Of a stretch of 64,000 nucleotides of DNA, positions 1 to 9,189 are shown piece after piece; position 1 is the stretch's first letter, and each line of letters begins with the position of its first letter. A program made the position numbers and the translations under genes. The stretch is taken from contig NZ_JACVAC010000004.1 of the NCBI RefSeq assembly GCF_014851685.1, forward strand, positions 62,001 through 126,000, given 5' to 3'. The notes below the pieces were generated by a model, which saw only the letters and a list, made by a program, of their open reading frames with translations, was not told the DNA's origin and did not search any database. This DNA comes from Pseudomonas sp. PDM05. GTDB taxonomy: Bacteria; Pseudomonadota; Gammaproteobacteria; Pseudomonadales; Pseudomonadaceae.

Positions 1-630
1 GAGCAGCAGGACGTTTTCTACTACATCACCGTGATGAACGAGTCCTACCAGCAGCCAGCCATGCCGGCCGGTGTCGAGGAAGGCATCATCAAGGGCATGT
101 ACCTGCTCGAAGAAGACACCAAGGAAGCAGCGCACCACGTACAGCTGATGGGCTCCGGCACCATCCTGCGCGAAGTGCGTGAAGCGGCGAAGATCCTGCG
201 TGAAGAGTTCAATGTCGGCGCTGACGTGTGGAGCGTTACCAGCTTCAACGAACTGCGTCGCGATGGCCTGGCCGTAGAGCGCAGCAACCGCCTCAAACCT
301 GGTCAGAAACCTGCGAAGAGCTACGTCGAAGAGTGCCTGGCCGGCCGCAAGGGTCCAGTCATTGCCTCTACCGACTACATGAAGCTGTTCGCTGAACAAA
401 TTCGCCAGTGGGTCCCGTCCAAGGAATTCAAAGTCCTGGGCACCGACGGTTTCGGCCGCAGTGACAGCCGCAAGAAGCTGCGTCACTTCTTCGAAGTCGA
501 CCGTCACTTCGTGGTGTTGGCAGCCCTGGAAGCCTTGGCTGACCGCGGTGAGATCGAACCCAAGGTGGTAGCAGACGCTATCGTCAAGTTCGGTATCAAC
601 CCGGACAAACGCAACCCACTGGACTGCTGA
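1..630 (+). CDS. aceE: Pyruvate dehydrogenase E1 component, C-terminal part
   Basis: The last 209 residues of the E1 subunit of pyruvate dehydrogenase; the gene begins outside the window and the frame is open from base 1. The translation ends in the C-terminal transketolase-like domain of homodimeric E1 (TGYQQP-type region, VLGTDGFGRSDSR). E1 decarboxylates pyruvate on thiamine diphosphate and passes the acetyl group to the lipoyl domains of E2. The E2 gene aceF follows after 11 bases with a GGAG ribosome site between them, so the two form one operon, as in other pseudomonads. Identification rests on sequence similarity and on the aceF neighbour. Confidence 0.96.
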   Translation, partial: EQQDVFYYITVMNESYQQPAMPAGVEEGIIKGMYLLEEDTKEAAHHVQLMGSGTILREVREAAKILREEFNVGADVWSVTSFNELRRDGLAVERSNRLKPGQKPAKSYVEECLAGRKGPVIASTDYMKLFAEQIRQWVPSKEFKVLGTDGFGRSDSRKKLRHFFEVDRHFVVLAALEALADRGEIEPKVVADAIVKFGINPDKRNPLDC

Positions 631-641
631 GGAGACTTTTT

Positions 642-2282
642 GTGAGCGAACTCATTCGCGTACCTGACATCGGCAGCGGTGAAGGTGAAGTAATCGAGCT
701 GTTTGTGAAGGTCGGCGACACCGTCGAAGCCGACCAGAGCATCCTGACCCTGGAATCGGACAAGGCGAGCATGGAAATCCCTGCTCCCAAGGCCGGCGTG
801 GTCAAGAGCCTGAAAGTGAAGCTGGGCGACCGCCTGAAAGAAGGCGACGAACTGCTGGAACTGGAAATCGAAGGTGCCGCTGATGCGACCCCTGCTCCAG
901 CGGCTGCTCCGGCTGCCGCTGCTGCACCGGCGCCTGCCGAGAAGCCAGCCGAGGCCCCTGCGGCCCCGGCTGCTGCTCCGGCCGCCGCTTCGGTCCAGGA
1001 CATCCACGTGCCGGACATCGGTTCGTCGGGCAAGGCCAAGATCATCGAGCTGCTGGTCAAGGTCGGCGATACCGTCGAAGCCGACCAGTCGCTGATCACC
1101 CTGGAGTCCGACAAGGCCTCCATGGAAATCCCCTCGCCGGCTGCCGGTGTGGTGGAAAGCATCGCGGTCAAGCTGGAAGACGAAGTCGGCACTGGCGACT
1201 TCATCCTCAAGCTCAAAGTACAAGGTGCTGCGCCTGCTGCTGCCCCTGCCCCGGCTGCTCCAGCGGCCAAGGCTGAAGCGGCTCCGGCTGCTGCCGCGCC
1301 TGCACCTGCTGCAAAAGCCGAGGCCGCTCCGGCCCCTGTGGCTGCCGCACCTGCACCAAGCGGTGCCAAGGTTCACGCCGGCCCTGCCGTGCGTCAGCTG
1401 GCCCGTGAGTTCGGCGTCGAGCTGAACGCCGTCGCGGCTACCGGCCCTCACGGCCGTGTGCTGAAGGAAGACGTACAGGCTTACGTCAAGGCCATGATGC
1501 AGAAAGCCAAGGAAGCTCCGGCTGCCGGCGGCGCTACTGGCGGTTCGGGCATTCCGCCGATCCGCACCGTGGACTTCAGCCGCTTCGGCGAAATCGAAGA
1601 AGTGCCGATGACCCGCCTGATGCAAATCGGCGCGGCCGGCCTGCACGCCAGCTACCTGAACATCCCGCACGTGACCCAGTTCGACCAGGCCGACATCACC
1701 GACCTGGAAGCTTTCCGCGTTGCGCAGAAAGCCGTGGCTGAAAAAGCCGGCGTGAAACTGACCGTGCTGCCACTGCTGCTCAAGGCCTGCGCGCACCTGC
1801 TCAAGGAGTTGCCGGACTTCAACGCCTCGCTGGCACCAAGCGGCAAGGCGATCATCCGCAAGAAGTACGTGCACATCGGCTTTGCCGTCGACACCCCGGA
1901 TGGCCTGCTGGTACCGGTCATCAAGAACGTCGACCAGAAGAGCCTGCTGCAACTGGCTGCCGAAGCGGCTGCGCTGGCCGCCAAGGCCCGCGACAAGAAG
2001 CTCACTCCGGACGACATGCAGGGCGCGTGCTTCACCATCTCCAGCCTCGGTCACATTGGCGGCACTGGCTTCACGCCAATCGTCAACGCGCCGGAAGTGG
2101 CGATCCTGGGTGTGTCCAAGGCCACTATCCAGCCTGTGTGGGACGGCAAAGCGTTCCAGCCGAAGCTGATGCTGCCGCTGTCGTTGTCCTACGATCACCG
2201 TGTGATCAACGGCGCCGCTGCTGCACGCTTCACGCAGCGCCTGGGGCAACTGCTCGGCGACATCCGCACCATCCTGCTGTAA
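642..2282 (+). CDS. aceF: Dihydrolipoamide acetyltransferase (pyruvate dehydrogenase E2)
   Basis: E2 core of pyruvate dehydrogenase (546 aa), moving acetyl groups from lipoyl-lysine to CoA. Two lipoyl domains are visible, at about residues 2-75 and 118-190, each with the lipoylation motif ESDKASME. They are joined by long Ala/Pro linkers, followed by a peripheral-subunit binding domain (about 243-282) and the catalytic acetyltransferase domain (about 306-546). The active-site motif reads SYDHRVINGA; Asn replaces the Asp of the common DHRxxDG motif, as I recall from other Pseudomonas E2s, so I do not take it as inactivation. The GTG start is chosen for the GGAG 8 bases upstream and because the lipoyl domain starts at once. 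No E3 gene follows; a double hairpin ends the operon. Confidence 0.97.
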   Translation: MSELIRVPDIGSGEGEVIELFVKVGDTVEADQSILTLESDKASMEIPAPKAGVVKSLKVKLGDRLKEGDELLELEIEGAADATPAPAAAPAAAAAPAPAEKPAEAPAAPAAAPAAASVQDIHVPDIGSSGKAKIIELLVKVGDTVEADQSLITLESDKASMEIPSPAAGVVESIAVKLEDEVGTGDFILKLKVQGAAPAAAPAPAAPAAKAEAAPAAAAPAPAAKAEAAPAPVAAAPAPSGAKVHAGPAVRQLAREFGVELNAVAATGPHGRVLKEDVQAYVKAMMQKAKEAPAAGGATGGSGIPPIRTVDFSRFGEIEEVPMTRLMQIGAAGLHASYLNIPHVTQFDQADITDLEAFRVAQKAVAEKAGVKLTVLPLLLKACAHLLKELPDFNASLAPSGKAIIRKKYVHIGFAVDTPDGLLVPVIKNVDQKSLLQLAAEAAALAAKARDKKLTPDDMQGACFTISSLGHIGGTGFTPIVNAPEVAILGVSKATIQPVWDGKAFQPKLMLPLSLSYDHRVINGAAAARFTQRLGQLLGDIRTILL

Positions 2283-2289
2283 ATCTCCA

Positions 2290-2317
2290 CAGGCCTCCCT
2301 TTCACCGGGGAGGCCTG
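2290..2317 (+). terminator. Hairpin directly after aceF
   Basis: A perfect 10-bp inverted repeat (CAGGCCTCCC / GGGAGGCCTG, 8-base loop) begins 7 bases after the aceF stop. The downstream tract (GTTGCATCG) is poor in T, so this may stabilise the mRNA end rather than terminate alone; the stronger terminator is 38 bases further on. Confidence 0.6.
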
Positions 2318-2354
2318 GTTGCATCGATTTCCGAGCGCCACGCTCGTACCTCAA

Positions 2355-2380
2355 CCCCGCCACTTGGCGGGGCTTTTTTT
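2355..2380 (+). terminator. Rho-independent terminator of aceEF
   Basis: Stem CCCCGCC / GGCGGGG with an ACTT loop followed by CTTTTTTT: a textbook intrinsic terminator. In the remaining 220 bases up to dipA I see no gene and no clear operator; dipA's promoter must lie there. Confidence 0.9.
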
Positions 2381-2599
2381 GCCCGCTTTTCAGGTGAAAG
2401 TTGGACAGACAAAACAGGTTTGTACACCTTCCGTCAGTACCATTTCAGAAATCCCCCGCGCGGCCGATAACACCCATATAGCACTTAGCCTTCATCCTCT
2501 CTTGTCAGTGCGTGCTGCATGATGCAACCTTGCTTGCAGGCGACAGAAAAGAGGGCGTGAGCCCGGCGCCGTGCGCATTTTCCCAAGCGAGTTTCCCCC

Positions 2600-5293
2600 A
2601 TGAAAAGCCAACCCGATGTCGCCCGTATGGCGGCCGAGGTAGTGACGCAGTTACCGGTGCCTTCGCGCCTCGGTATGCTGCGTTTCGAGCGGCTGAATGA
2701 GGCAAGCTGGGCCCTGCTGTACCTCGATCCCAATTGCGAACGCCAGTTCGGCCTGCCGGCCGTTGAGCTGTGCGCCCTGCTCGGCACCCCCTACGCCAGC
2801 CTGATGGAGCCGCAAGCGCGCTATCATTTGCATGACGCGATCCAGCAACAACTCAGCCACAGCCCCCACTACCTGGTGCGCTACACCCTGCACACCAGCG
2901 ACGGCCCACTGAGCCTGCTGGAGATGGGTGAAGCCTACAAACAACACAATCGCCACCTGCTGCGCGGCTACCTGATGGTGGTCGATGGCCTGTTCAACGA
3001 AATCCCGACGACCGTCCCGACGGCCGACCTGGAAAGCCAGAACAGCCGCCTGCAAATCGCCCTGGAGCTCAACCAGCGCGCGCAACAGGAACAGTTGCAA
3101 CATCTGGAGCGCGTACGCGCCCAGCAGGAGCTGATCCTGCTGCTGGCCCGCCAGCGCTACACCGCCAACAATTCGTTGCAGGAAGCCGCCGAGCTGATCA
3201 CCCGCAGCGCCTGCGAGATCTATCAAGTCGACAGTGCGCGCATCTGGCACCTCGAAGACCAGCGCCTGGTGCCGATTGCCGCCTACCTGCGTGCCGAGCA
3301 GCAGCACTATCTGCCCGAGCCCATCGATGCCAGCGGTTTTCCGGATTATCTGGAAGCCCTGCACAGCAGCCGCGCCATCGACGCCACCAACGCCCTGCGC
3401 GACCCGCGCACCCGCGAGCTGGCCGAAGAACTGCGCACCAAGGACATCCAGGCCCTGCTCGACGCCAGCATTCGTGTGGATGGCCAGGTGGTCGGCGTGC
3501 TCTGCCTGGAGCAAGGTCGCAACACGCGTATCTGGCAGGCCGACGAAATCGCCTTTGCCGGTGAGCTGGCGGACCAGTTCGCCCAGGTCATCAACAACCA
3601 CAACCGGCGCACCGCCACCAGCGCCCTGCACCTGTTCCAGCGTGCGGTCGAGCAAAGCGCCAACGCCTTTCTGCTGGTCAATTGCGACGGCGTGGTCGAA
3701 TACGTCAACCCGAGCTTTACCGCGATTACCCAGTACAGCGCCGAAGAAGTCCATGGTCACCGCCTGGCACAACTGCCGGCGCTGGAGAACCTCAGCGAGT
3801 TGCTGTTCGACGCCCCCTCCAGCCTGGCCAAGAGCAACAGCTGGCAGGGCGAATTCAAGAGCCGGCGTAAAAACCTCGAACCCTACTGGGGTCAGTTGTC
3901 GATTTCCAAGGTGTACGGCGACAACCGCGAGCTGACGCACTACATCGGCATCTACGAAGACATCACCCAGAGCAAGCTGGCCCAGCAGCGCATCGAGCGC
4001 CTGGCCTACACCGACAATCTGACAAACCTGGGCAACCGCCCGGCGTTTATCCGCAATCTCGACGAACGATTTGCCCGCGACAGCGACAGCCCGATCAGCC
4101 TGCTGCTGGTGGACATCGACAACTTCAAGCGGATCAACGACAGCCTCGGCCACCAGACCGGCGACAAACTGTTGATCAGCCTGGCCCGGCGCTTGCGCAA
4201 CAGCCTCAGCGCCAGCGGCAGCCTGGCGCGGTTTGCCAGTAATGAATTCGCGGTACTGCTCGACGACACCGACCTGGAAACCGGCCAACAAGTCGCCGGC
4301 CAGCTGTTGGCGACCCTCGACAAACCGATGTTCGTCGACAACCAACTGATCAGCGTCACCGGCTCCGTGGGCCTGGCCTGCGCACCGCTGCATGGTCGCG
4401 ACCCGCAGACCCTGATGCGCAACGCCGGCCTGGCCCTGCACAAGGCCAAGGCCAATGGCAAACATCAGGTGCAGGTATTCACCGAAGCGCTGAACGCCGA
4501 AGCCAGCTACAAGCTGTTCGTGGAAAACAACCTGCGCCGCGCCCTGACCCAGAACGAGCTGGACGTGTTCTACCAGCCCAAGCTGTGCCTGCGCAGCGGG
4601 CGTTTGCTGGGCATGGAAGCGCTGCTGCGCTGGAACCACCCGGAAAAGGGCATGATCCGCCCCGACCAGTTCATCAGCGTGGCCGAAGAGACCGGCTTGA
4701 TCATCCCTATCGGCAAATGGATCGCGCGCCAGGCCTGCCGCATGAGCAAGCAACTGAGCGCCGCTGGCATGGGCAACTTGCAGGTCGCCATTAACCTGTC
4801 GCCCAAACAGTTCTCCGACCCGGACCTGGTGGCCTCGATTGCCACCATCCTCAAAGAAGAACAGTTGCCGGCCAACCTGCTGGAGCTGGAGCTGACCGAA
4901 GGCCTGCTGCTGGAAGCCACCGAGGACACGCGCCTGCAACTGGACCAGTTGAAAAGCTTCGGCCTGACCCTGGCCATGGACGATTTCGGCACCGGTTACT
5001 CGTCGCTGAGCTACTTGAAAAAATTCCCGATCGACATCATCAAGATCGATCGCAGCTTCATCCACGAAATCCCGGACAACCAGGACGACATGGAAATCAC
5101 CTCGGCGGTGATCGCCATGGCCCACAACCTCAAGCTCAAGGTCGTGGCCGAAGGCATCGAGACCGCCGAACAGCTGGCGTTCCTGCGCCGGCATCGCTGT
5201 GACGTCGGCCAGGGCTACCTGTTCGACCGGCCAATCCCCGGCGCAGAGCTGTTTGCTATGCTCAAGCGCTACCCACGCGGACCTGTCGCCTGA
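2600..5293 (+). CDS. dipA: Cyclic-di-GMP phosphodiesterase DipA (PAS-GAF-PAS-GGDEF-EAL)
   Basis: An 897-residue soluble signalling protein, about the length of P. aeruginosa DipA (the dispersion-induced phosphodiesterase) and in the same place between aceF and msrA. Visible regions: PAS-like N-terminus (about 20-130), short coiled coil, GAF (about 180-335), PAS (about 345-465, YVNPSFTAIT), GGDEF (about 470-630) and EAL (about 640-890). The GGDEF signature reads ASNEF (near residue 544), so cyclase activity is not expected; the EAL domain keeps EALLRW, DDFGTGYSS, KIDRSF and VAEGIET, so c-di-GMP hydrolysis is. No transmembrane segment is seen. No strong ribosome site precedes the ATG; this start was taken because the PAS-like region follows it and the length fits the family. 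Confidence 0.9.
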   Translation: MKSQPDVARMAAEVVTQLPVPSRLGMLRFERLNEASWALLYLDPNCERQFGLPAVELCALLGTPYASLMEPQARYHLHDAIQQQLSHSPHYLVRYTLHTSDGPLSLLEMGEAYKQHNRHLLRGYLMVVDGLFNEIPTTVPTADLESQNSRLQIALELNQRAQQEQLQHLERVRAQQELILLLARQRYTANNSLQEAAELITRSACEIYQVDSARIWHLEDQRLVPIAAYLRAEQQHYLPEPIDASGFPDYLEALHSSRAIDATNALRDPRTRELAEELRTKDIQALLDASIRVDGQVVGVLCLEQGRNTRIWQADEIAFAGELADQFAQVINNHNRRTATSALHLFQRAVEQSANAFLLVNCDGVVEYVNPSFTAITQYSAEEVHGHRLAQLPALENLSELLFDAPSSLAKSNSWQGEFKSRRKNLEPYWGQLSISKVYGDNRELTHYIGIYEDITQSKLAQQRIERLAYTDNLTNLGNRPAFIRNLDERFARDSDSPISLLLVDIDNFKRINDSLGHQTGDKLLISLARRLRNSLSASGSLARFASNEFAVLLDDTDLETGQQVAGQLLATLDKPMFVDNQLISVTGSVGLACAPLHGRDPQTLMRNAGLALHKAKANGKHQVQVFTEALNAEASYKLFVENNLRRALTQNELDVFYQPKLCLRSGRLLGMEALLRWNHPEKGMIRPDQFISVAEETGLIIPIGKWIARQACRMSKQLSAAGMGNLQVAINLSPKQFSDPDLVASIATILKEEQLPANLLELELTEGLLLEATEDTRLQLDQLKSFGLTLAMDDFGTGYSSLSYLKKFPIDIIKIDRSFIHEIPDNQDDMEITSAVIAMAHNLKLKVVAEGIETAEQLAFLRRHRCDVGQGYLFDRPIPGAELFAMLKRYPRGPVA

Positions 5294-5366
5294 CAGCGTG
5301 GTAACACTCGGGCACACTGGCTGTCTGACTCTTTACCGCTAACCCAACCTGACGAGAGGACTGATC

Positions 5367-6014
5367 ATGGTCTTGCGCTCGGAAATTCTGGTGAATAAAA
5401 ACGTGCTTCCTACTGCAGAACAAGCTTTGCCTGGCCGCGAAACCCCGATGGCGCTGCCCGAAACCCACTTCGTCAACGGCAACCCGTTGCTCGGCCCTTT
5501 CCTGGATGACGTCGGTTTCGCGATCTTCGGCCTGGGATGCTTCTGGGGCGCCGAGCGTAAATTCTGGCAGCGCGACGGCGTAGTCAGCACGGTGGTCGGC
5601 TACGCCGGCGGCTTCACGCCGAACCCGACCTACGAAGAAGTCTGCTCGGGCCTGACCGGCCACAGCGAAGTGGTGCTGGTGGTGTACGACCAGGCCAAGG
5701 TGAAATACGAAGACTTGCTGAAGATGTTCTGGGAACTGCACAACCCGACCCAGGGCATGCGCCAGGGCAATGACATTGGCAGCCAATACCGCTCGGTGAT
5801 CTATGCGACCACGCCGGAGCAATTGGCGGCGGCGCAAGCCAGCGCGCAGGCTTATCAGCAAGAGCTGAACAAGGCCGGGCTGGGTGAGATCACCACCGAG
5901 ATCGACCAGGCACCCACGGTGTACTTCGCCGAGGCGTATCACCAGCAGTACCTGGCGAAGAATCCGCAGGGCTACTGCGGGATTGGCGGCACAGGCGTGA
6001 CCTGCCCGATCTAA
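5367..6014 (+). CDS. msrA: Peptide methionine-(S)-S-oxide reductase MsrA
   Basis: Repairs oxidised methionine (S epimer), alone or in proteins, in the cytoplasm. The 215-residue protein has the MsrA active-site motif GCFWGAE with catalytic Cys58, the conserved GYAGG and PTYEEVCSG segments, and a C-terminal Cys-containing tail ([12 protein letters not shown]) that supplies the resolving cysteines. The roughly 48 residues ahead of the catalytic domain match the long N-terminal form seen in enterobacteria and pseudomonads. A GAGAGGA ribosome site precedes the ATG. It lies 73 bases after dipA and is followed by a REP pair. Confidence 0.96.
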   Translation: MVLRSEILVNKNVLPTAEQALPGRETPMALPETHFVNGNPLLGPFLDDVGFAIFGLGCFWGAERKFWQRDGVVSTVVGYAGGFTPNPTYEEVCSGLTGHSEVVLVVYDQAKVKYEDLLKMFWELHNPTQGMRQGNDIGSQYRSVIYATTPEQLAAAQASAQAYQQELNKAGLGEITTEIDQAPTVYFAEAYHQQYLAKNPQGYCGIGGTGVTCPI

Positions 6015-6034
6015 GAGAGCGCCGCTAATCAAAA

Positions 6035-6141
6035 TGTGGGAGCGGGCTTGCTCGCGAAAGCGTTGGATCAGTCAACTGATTCTGTGACTGACACTCCGTA
6101 TTCGCGAGCAAGCCCGCTCCCACAAAAGCCCGCTCCCACAT
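6035..6141. repeat. REP pair (inverted) plus a third partial half
   Basis: TGTGGGAGCGGGCTTGC... and its inverted copy ...GCAAGCCCGCTCCCACA flank a 40-base spacer, giving a long hairpin. A further truncated half (AAGCCCGCTCCCACA) follows directly. This is the common pseudomonad extragenic palindrome, placed between the convergent genes msrA and rlmJ. Confidence 0.9.
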
Positions 6142-6169
6142 TTGGTTCTGTGTCTGGCCTTAGAGCTGA

Positions 6170-7006
6170 TTACTCAGCGATCAACCAATCCATCTGCCAC
6201 CCGCCCTGGGTCTGCCCAAGCTGCTTGGACAACCACGGCAGCAGCTCACGCAATTCCTCCTCCAAACCCCACGGCGGGTTGGCGATCGCCAGGCCCGAGC
6301 CGGTCAGGGTGTTCGGCGTATCCAGCGGATGCACCAACAACTCCACGCGCAGCAACTTCGGCGCACCAGTGCCGGCCAGGTCCTGGTAGAAGCGGCGCAA
6401 CATGCGCTGGTCTTTCACCGGATACCAAATCGCAGCGACGGTCTGGCGCATGCGGCTCACGGCTTCCTTGAGGGAAGCGGCGCAGCGCTGCATCTCGTCG
6501 AGTTTCTCGAACGGTGGGTCGATCAGCATCAGTGCGCGTTTTTCCGGCACCGGCAACAGGGCACGCGGCACGTGCCAGCCTTCGCCCAGGTGCACTTTGA
6601 CGCGGCGATCACCCTTCATATTGTCCTTGAGCAGCAGGCCGTCTTCCGGGTGCTTCTCGTTGAGCAACACACGATCCTGCGGCCGCGTGAGGCGGCGCGC
6701 CAGCTCCGGCGAGCCCGGGTAGTAGCGCAACTGGCCATCCGGATTCATCTCGTGCAGCACGCGCATGTAATCGGCGGTCAGTGGCGGCAGGTCGCTTTGG
6801 CCCCACAGGCGCGCGATGCCTTCCAGGTATTCACCCGTGCGGTTGGCCTGGTCGCCCTGCAGGTCGTACAGACCGATACCAGCGTGGGTGTCGAGGTAGG
6901 CGAACGGCTGCTCCTTGCGCGACATCAGGGCGATGAGGCGGGTCAAGGTCAGGTGTTTGAAGACATCGGCGTGGTTGCCGGCGTGAAAGGCGTGACGATA
7001 ATTCAT
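6170..7006 (-). CDS. rlmJ: 23S rRNA (adenine(2030)-N6)-methyltransferase
   Basis: SAM-dependent methyltransferase that modifies A2030 of 23S rRNA. The 278-residue protein has the typical family start (MNYRHAFHAGNHADVFKH) and the catalytic DPPF motif (LIDPPFEK, around residue 164), the form of the N6-adenine methyltransferase DPPY motif used by RlmJ. Length matches the family (about 280). AGGAG stands 7 bases before the ATG. Convergent with msrA, divergent from metY; as I recall it the same place as in P. aeruginosa. Confidence 0.93.
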   Translation of the reverse strand: MNYRHAFHAGNHADVFKHLTLTRLIALMSRKEQPFAYLDTHAGIGLYDLQGDQANRTGEYLEGIARLWGQSDLPPLTADYMRVLHEMNPDGQLRYYPGSPELARRLTRPQDRVLLNEKHPEDGLLLKDNMKGDRRVKVHLGEGWHVPRALLPVPEKRALMLIDPPFEKLDEMQRCAASLKEAVSRMRQTVAAIWYPVKDQRMLRRFYQDLAGTGAPKLLRVELLVHPLDTPNTLTGSGLAIANPPWGLEEELRELLPWLSKQLGQTQGGWQMDWLIAE

Positions 7007-7114
7007 GGTTGCTCCTGCGCAGGGGGCGAAGTTTACCTTTTACGCGGGCTCAGGTGCAGTGCGGTGCTTATGCTTAAAGCGCAGGAACCTCGCTGAAAAT
7101 GATCTAGCCCGTTA

Positions 7115-7201
7115 TGTGGAAGCGGGCTTGCCCGCGATGCAGGCGACGCGGTATTACCTGCACACCGCGGTGATGCTATCGCAGGCAAACCAGCTCCCAC
7201 A
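7115..7201. repeat. REP pair, diverged
   Basis: TGTGGAAGCGGGCTTGCCCGCGATG and an imperfect inverted copy (ATCGCAGGCAAACCAGCTCCCACA). The two halves belong to different subtypes (GCGGGCTTGCCCGCG versus GCTGG...CTGCGAT), so this pair is more decayed than the others. It lies in the rlmJ-metY intergenic region and ends just before the metY ribosome site. Confidence 0.85.
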
Positions 7202-7226
7202 CTGTCCAAGGAGGTCAATAACAATC

Positions 7227-8504
7227 ATGAAAGACGCCACTATCGCACTGCACCACGGCTTCAAGTCGGACCCCACCACCAAGGCCGTCGCGGTGCCGAT
7301 CTACCAGAACGTCGCCTTCGAATTCGATAACGCCCAGCACGGCGCCGACCTGTTCAACCTGGACGTGCCCGGCAATATCTACACGCGCATCATGAACCCG
7401 ACCAACGACGTGCTGGAGCAACGTATCGCAGCCTTGGAAGGCGGTATTGCGGCCCTGGCCGTGTCGGCTGGCAGCGCGGCGATCCACTATGCGATCCAGA
7501 CCCTGACCCGCGCCGGCGACAACATCGTCACCACGCCGCAGCTCTACGGCGGCACCTACACCCTGTTTGCGCACCTGTTGCCAAGCTTTGGCGTGGACGT
7601 ACGCTTCGCCCGTGACGACTCCGCGCAAGCCATCGCCGAGCTGATCGACGACAACACCAAGCTGGTGTACTGCGAAAGCATCGGCAACCCGGCGGGCAAT
7701 ATCGTCGACCTGCAAGCCCTGGCGGACGTCGCCCACGCCCGAGGCGTGCCGCTGATGGTGGATAACACCGTGGCCACGCCGATCCTGTGCAAGCCCATCA
7801 GCTTCGGCGCCGACATCGTGGTGCACTCGGTGACCAAGTACATCGGCGGCCATGGCAACTCCCTAGGCGGCGTGATCGTCGACAGCGGCACCTTCCCCTG
7901 GAGCGATTACCCGGAGAAATTCCCCGGCCTCAACAACCCCGAGCCGGCCTATCACGGCGTGGTCTACACCGAAAAATTCGGCCCCGCCGCCTTTATCGCC
8001 CGCGCCCGCACCGTGCCGCTGCGCAATACCGGCGCGGCGCTGGCCCCGATGAACGCGTTCCTGCTGCTGCAAGGCCTGGAAACCCTGGCCCTGCGCATGG
8101 AGCGCCACACCGAGAACGCATTGAAAGTTGCGCAGTTCCTGCAAGGCCATGCCGAGGTGGAGTGGGTCAGCTACGCGGGCCTGCCGGATCACCCGCACCA
8201 CGCGCTGGCGCAGAAATACCTGCAAGGCAAACCGTCGGCGATCCTGTCGTTTGGCTTGAAGGGCGGCTACGCGGCCGGGGTGCGCTTCTACGACGCGCTG
8301 CAAATCTTCAAGCGCCTGGTGAATATCGGCGATGCCAAATCCCTGGCCTGCCACCCGGCCTCCACCACCCACCGGCAGATGAACGAGCAAGAACAGGCCA
8401 AGGCCGGGGTCAAGCCGGAGATGATTCGCCTGTCGGTGGGCATCGAGGCGATTGAAGACCTGATCGAGGATTTGCAGCAGGCGTTGGGCTCAACCCAGCT
8501 CTGA
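7227..8504 (+). CDS. metY: O-acetylhomoserine sulfhydrylase (homocysteine synthase)
   Basis: PLP enzyme of the Cys/Met metabolism family that makes homocysteine from O-acetylhomoserine and sulfide. From the ATG at 7227 the protein is 425 aa, the family length, beginning MKDATIALHHGFKSD. An in-frame extension to 7005 would run through the REP pair and is rejected; AAGGAGGT stands directly before the chosen start. The PLP lysine lies in SVTKYIGGHGNS; the tyrosine-bearing YTRIMNPTND region is present. The close relative O-succinylhomoserine sulfhydrylase (MetZ) is shorter, so MetY is preferred. The last 15 bases overlap the 3' end of the convergent DUF4123 gene. Confidence 0.92.
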   Translation: MKDATIALHHGFKSDPTTKAVAVPIYQNVAFEFDNAQHGADLFNLDVPGNIYTRIMNPTNDVLEQRIAALEGGIAALAVSAGSAAIHYAIQTLTRAGDNIVTTPQLYGGTYTLFAHLLPSFGVDVRFARDDSAQAIAELIDDNTKLVYCESIGNPAGNIVDLQALADVAHARGVPLMVDNTVATPILCKPISFGADIVVHSVTKYIGGHGNSLGGVIVDSGTFPWSDYPEKFPGLNNPEPAYHGVVYTEKFGPAAFIARARTVPLRNTGAALAPMNAFLLLQGLETLALRMERHTENALKVAQFLQGHAEVEWVSYAGLPDHPHHALAQKYLQGKPSAILSFGLKGGYAAGVRFYDALQIFKRLVNIGDAKSLACHPASTTHRQMNEQEQAKAGVKPEMIRLSVGIEAIEDLIEDLQQALGSTQL

Positions 8505-9173
8505 GGCGAGGTAACCGGCCAACCCCGCATGGCTGATCTGCCGCCCGCGCGCGAAGTAGGCGACCTTGTGCCGTAAGGTCGTCGGCGTGAAGGCGGTATG
8601 GAGGTCCGGGCGTTGCTCTTCGAGCCCTTGCAACAGGTTGTCGATAAGGGTTCGGCGCGATCGCCCGGCCAGCTGTTCGAGCAGCGACGCCGGCACGTGC
8701 CACCACGGGCCGGGGTTGGCAACCGCCACCGGGCCGATCGCCACGCTCAGCGACTGACCGTTGATCAGGTAGCGTTGGAACACGGGCAATAGCTCCGCGC
8801 CGCACTGCTGAATGATCGGCCACCACTGCACCCCGTCCCAGAACCGCAAGAACACCTCCTGGCCATCCGGCAGGAAGACCTTGGTCAGGCTTTGCAGGTG
8901 CGCGACCACACTTTCCAGCGGGCTGGACGAAACCGCCAGCCAACCCCAGTCGGTGGACTCGGTGGCGGCGACCCAGTCGAGGAACGGACTGCCCGGTTCG
9001 ACGATGGCGACGTAGGGCATCACCTCGCTCCATGTCCCATAGGGCGTGCCGGCCCAAACGGGTTGCAGAGGCGTTCCGGCGGCCAGCGCTCGCCAGGCGT
9101 CCACTGGCTTGGCGTCGCTGGCGGCGCCCAGTATGGCGAAGAGCTGTTCACCCGCACGCAAGGATTGATGCAT
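8490..9173 (-). CDS. DUF4123 type VI effector adaptor
   Basis: 227 residues, resembling DUF4123 (Tap/TEC) chaperones, which load effectors onto VgrG spikes of type VI secretion and are not secreted themselves. Seen: an N-terminal alpha/beta region with the family's L-A-ILGAAS.-----W near the start and PYVAIVEPGSPFLDWV (about 45-60). The start was placed at MHQSLRAG because AGGAG precedes it and because it lies just 16 bases behind vgrG; a longer in-frame start would run into vgrG. It is the second gene of a vgrG-DUF4123 pair. Unusually, no effector gene follows it: the gene ends inside the convergent metY. Confidence 0.75.
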   Translation of the reverse strand: MHQSLRAGEQLFAILGAASDAKPVDAWRALAAGTPLQPVWAGTPYGTWSEVMPYVAIVEPGSPFLDWVAATESTDWGWLAVSSSPLESVVAHLQSLTKVFLPDGQEVFLRFWDGVQWWPIIQQCGAELLPVFQRYLINGQSLSVAIGPVAVANPGPWWHVPASLLEQLAGRSRRTLIDNLLQGLEEQRPDLHTAFTPTTLRHKVAYFARGRQISHAGLAGYLASELG

Positions 9174-9189
9174 CGATGTAGGCTCCTTT

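Noticed and set aside
2651..5317. 888-codon minus-strand open frame opposite dipA
   Set aside because: It is a shadow of dipA with the typical composition of antisense translations (repeated VDVDQQ, AQAGG) and no recognisable domain.
6036..6389. Plus-strand frame beginning with GAGLLAKAL
   Set aside because: It is the REP pair read as protein plus the antisense of rlmJ. Similar frames at 23772-24149 and 31681-32067 are rejected for the same reason.
7005..7226. Upstream extension of metY to a start at 7005
   Set aside because: The added 74 codons run through a REP pair; AAGGAGGT and the family N-terminus place the start at 7227.
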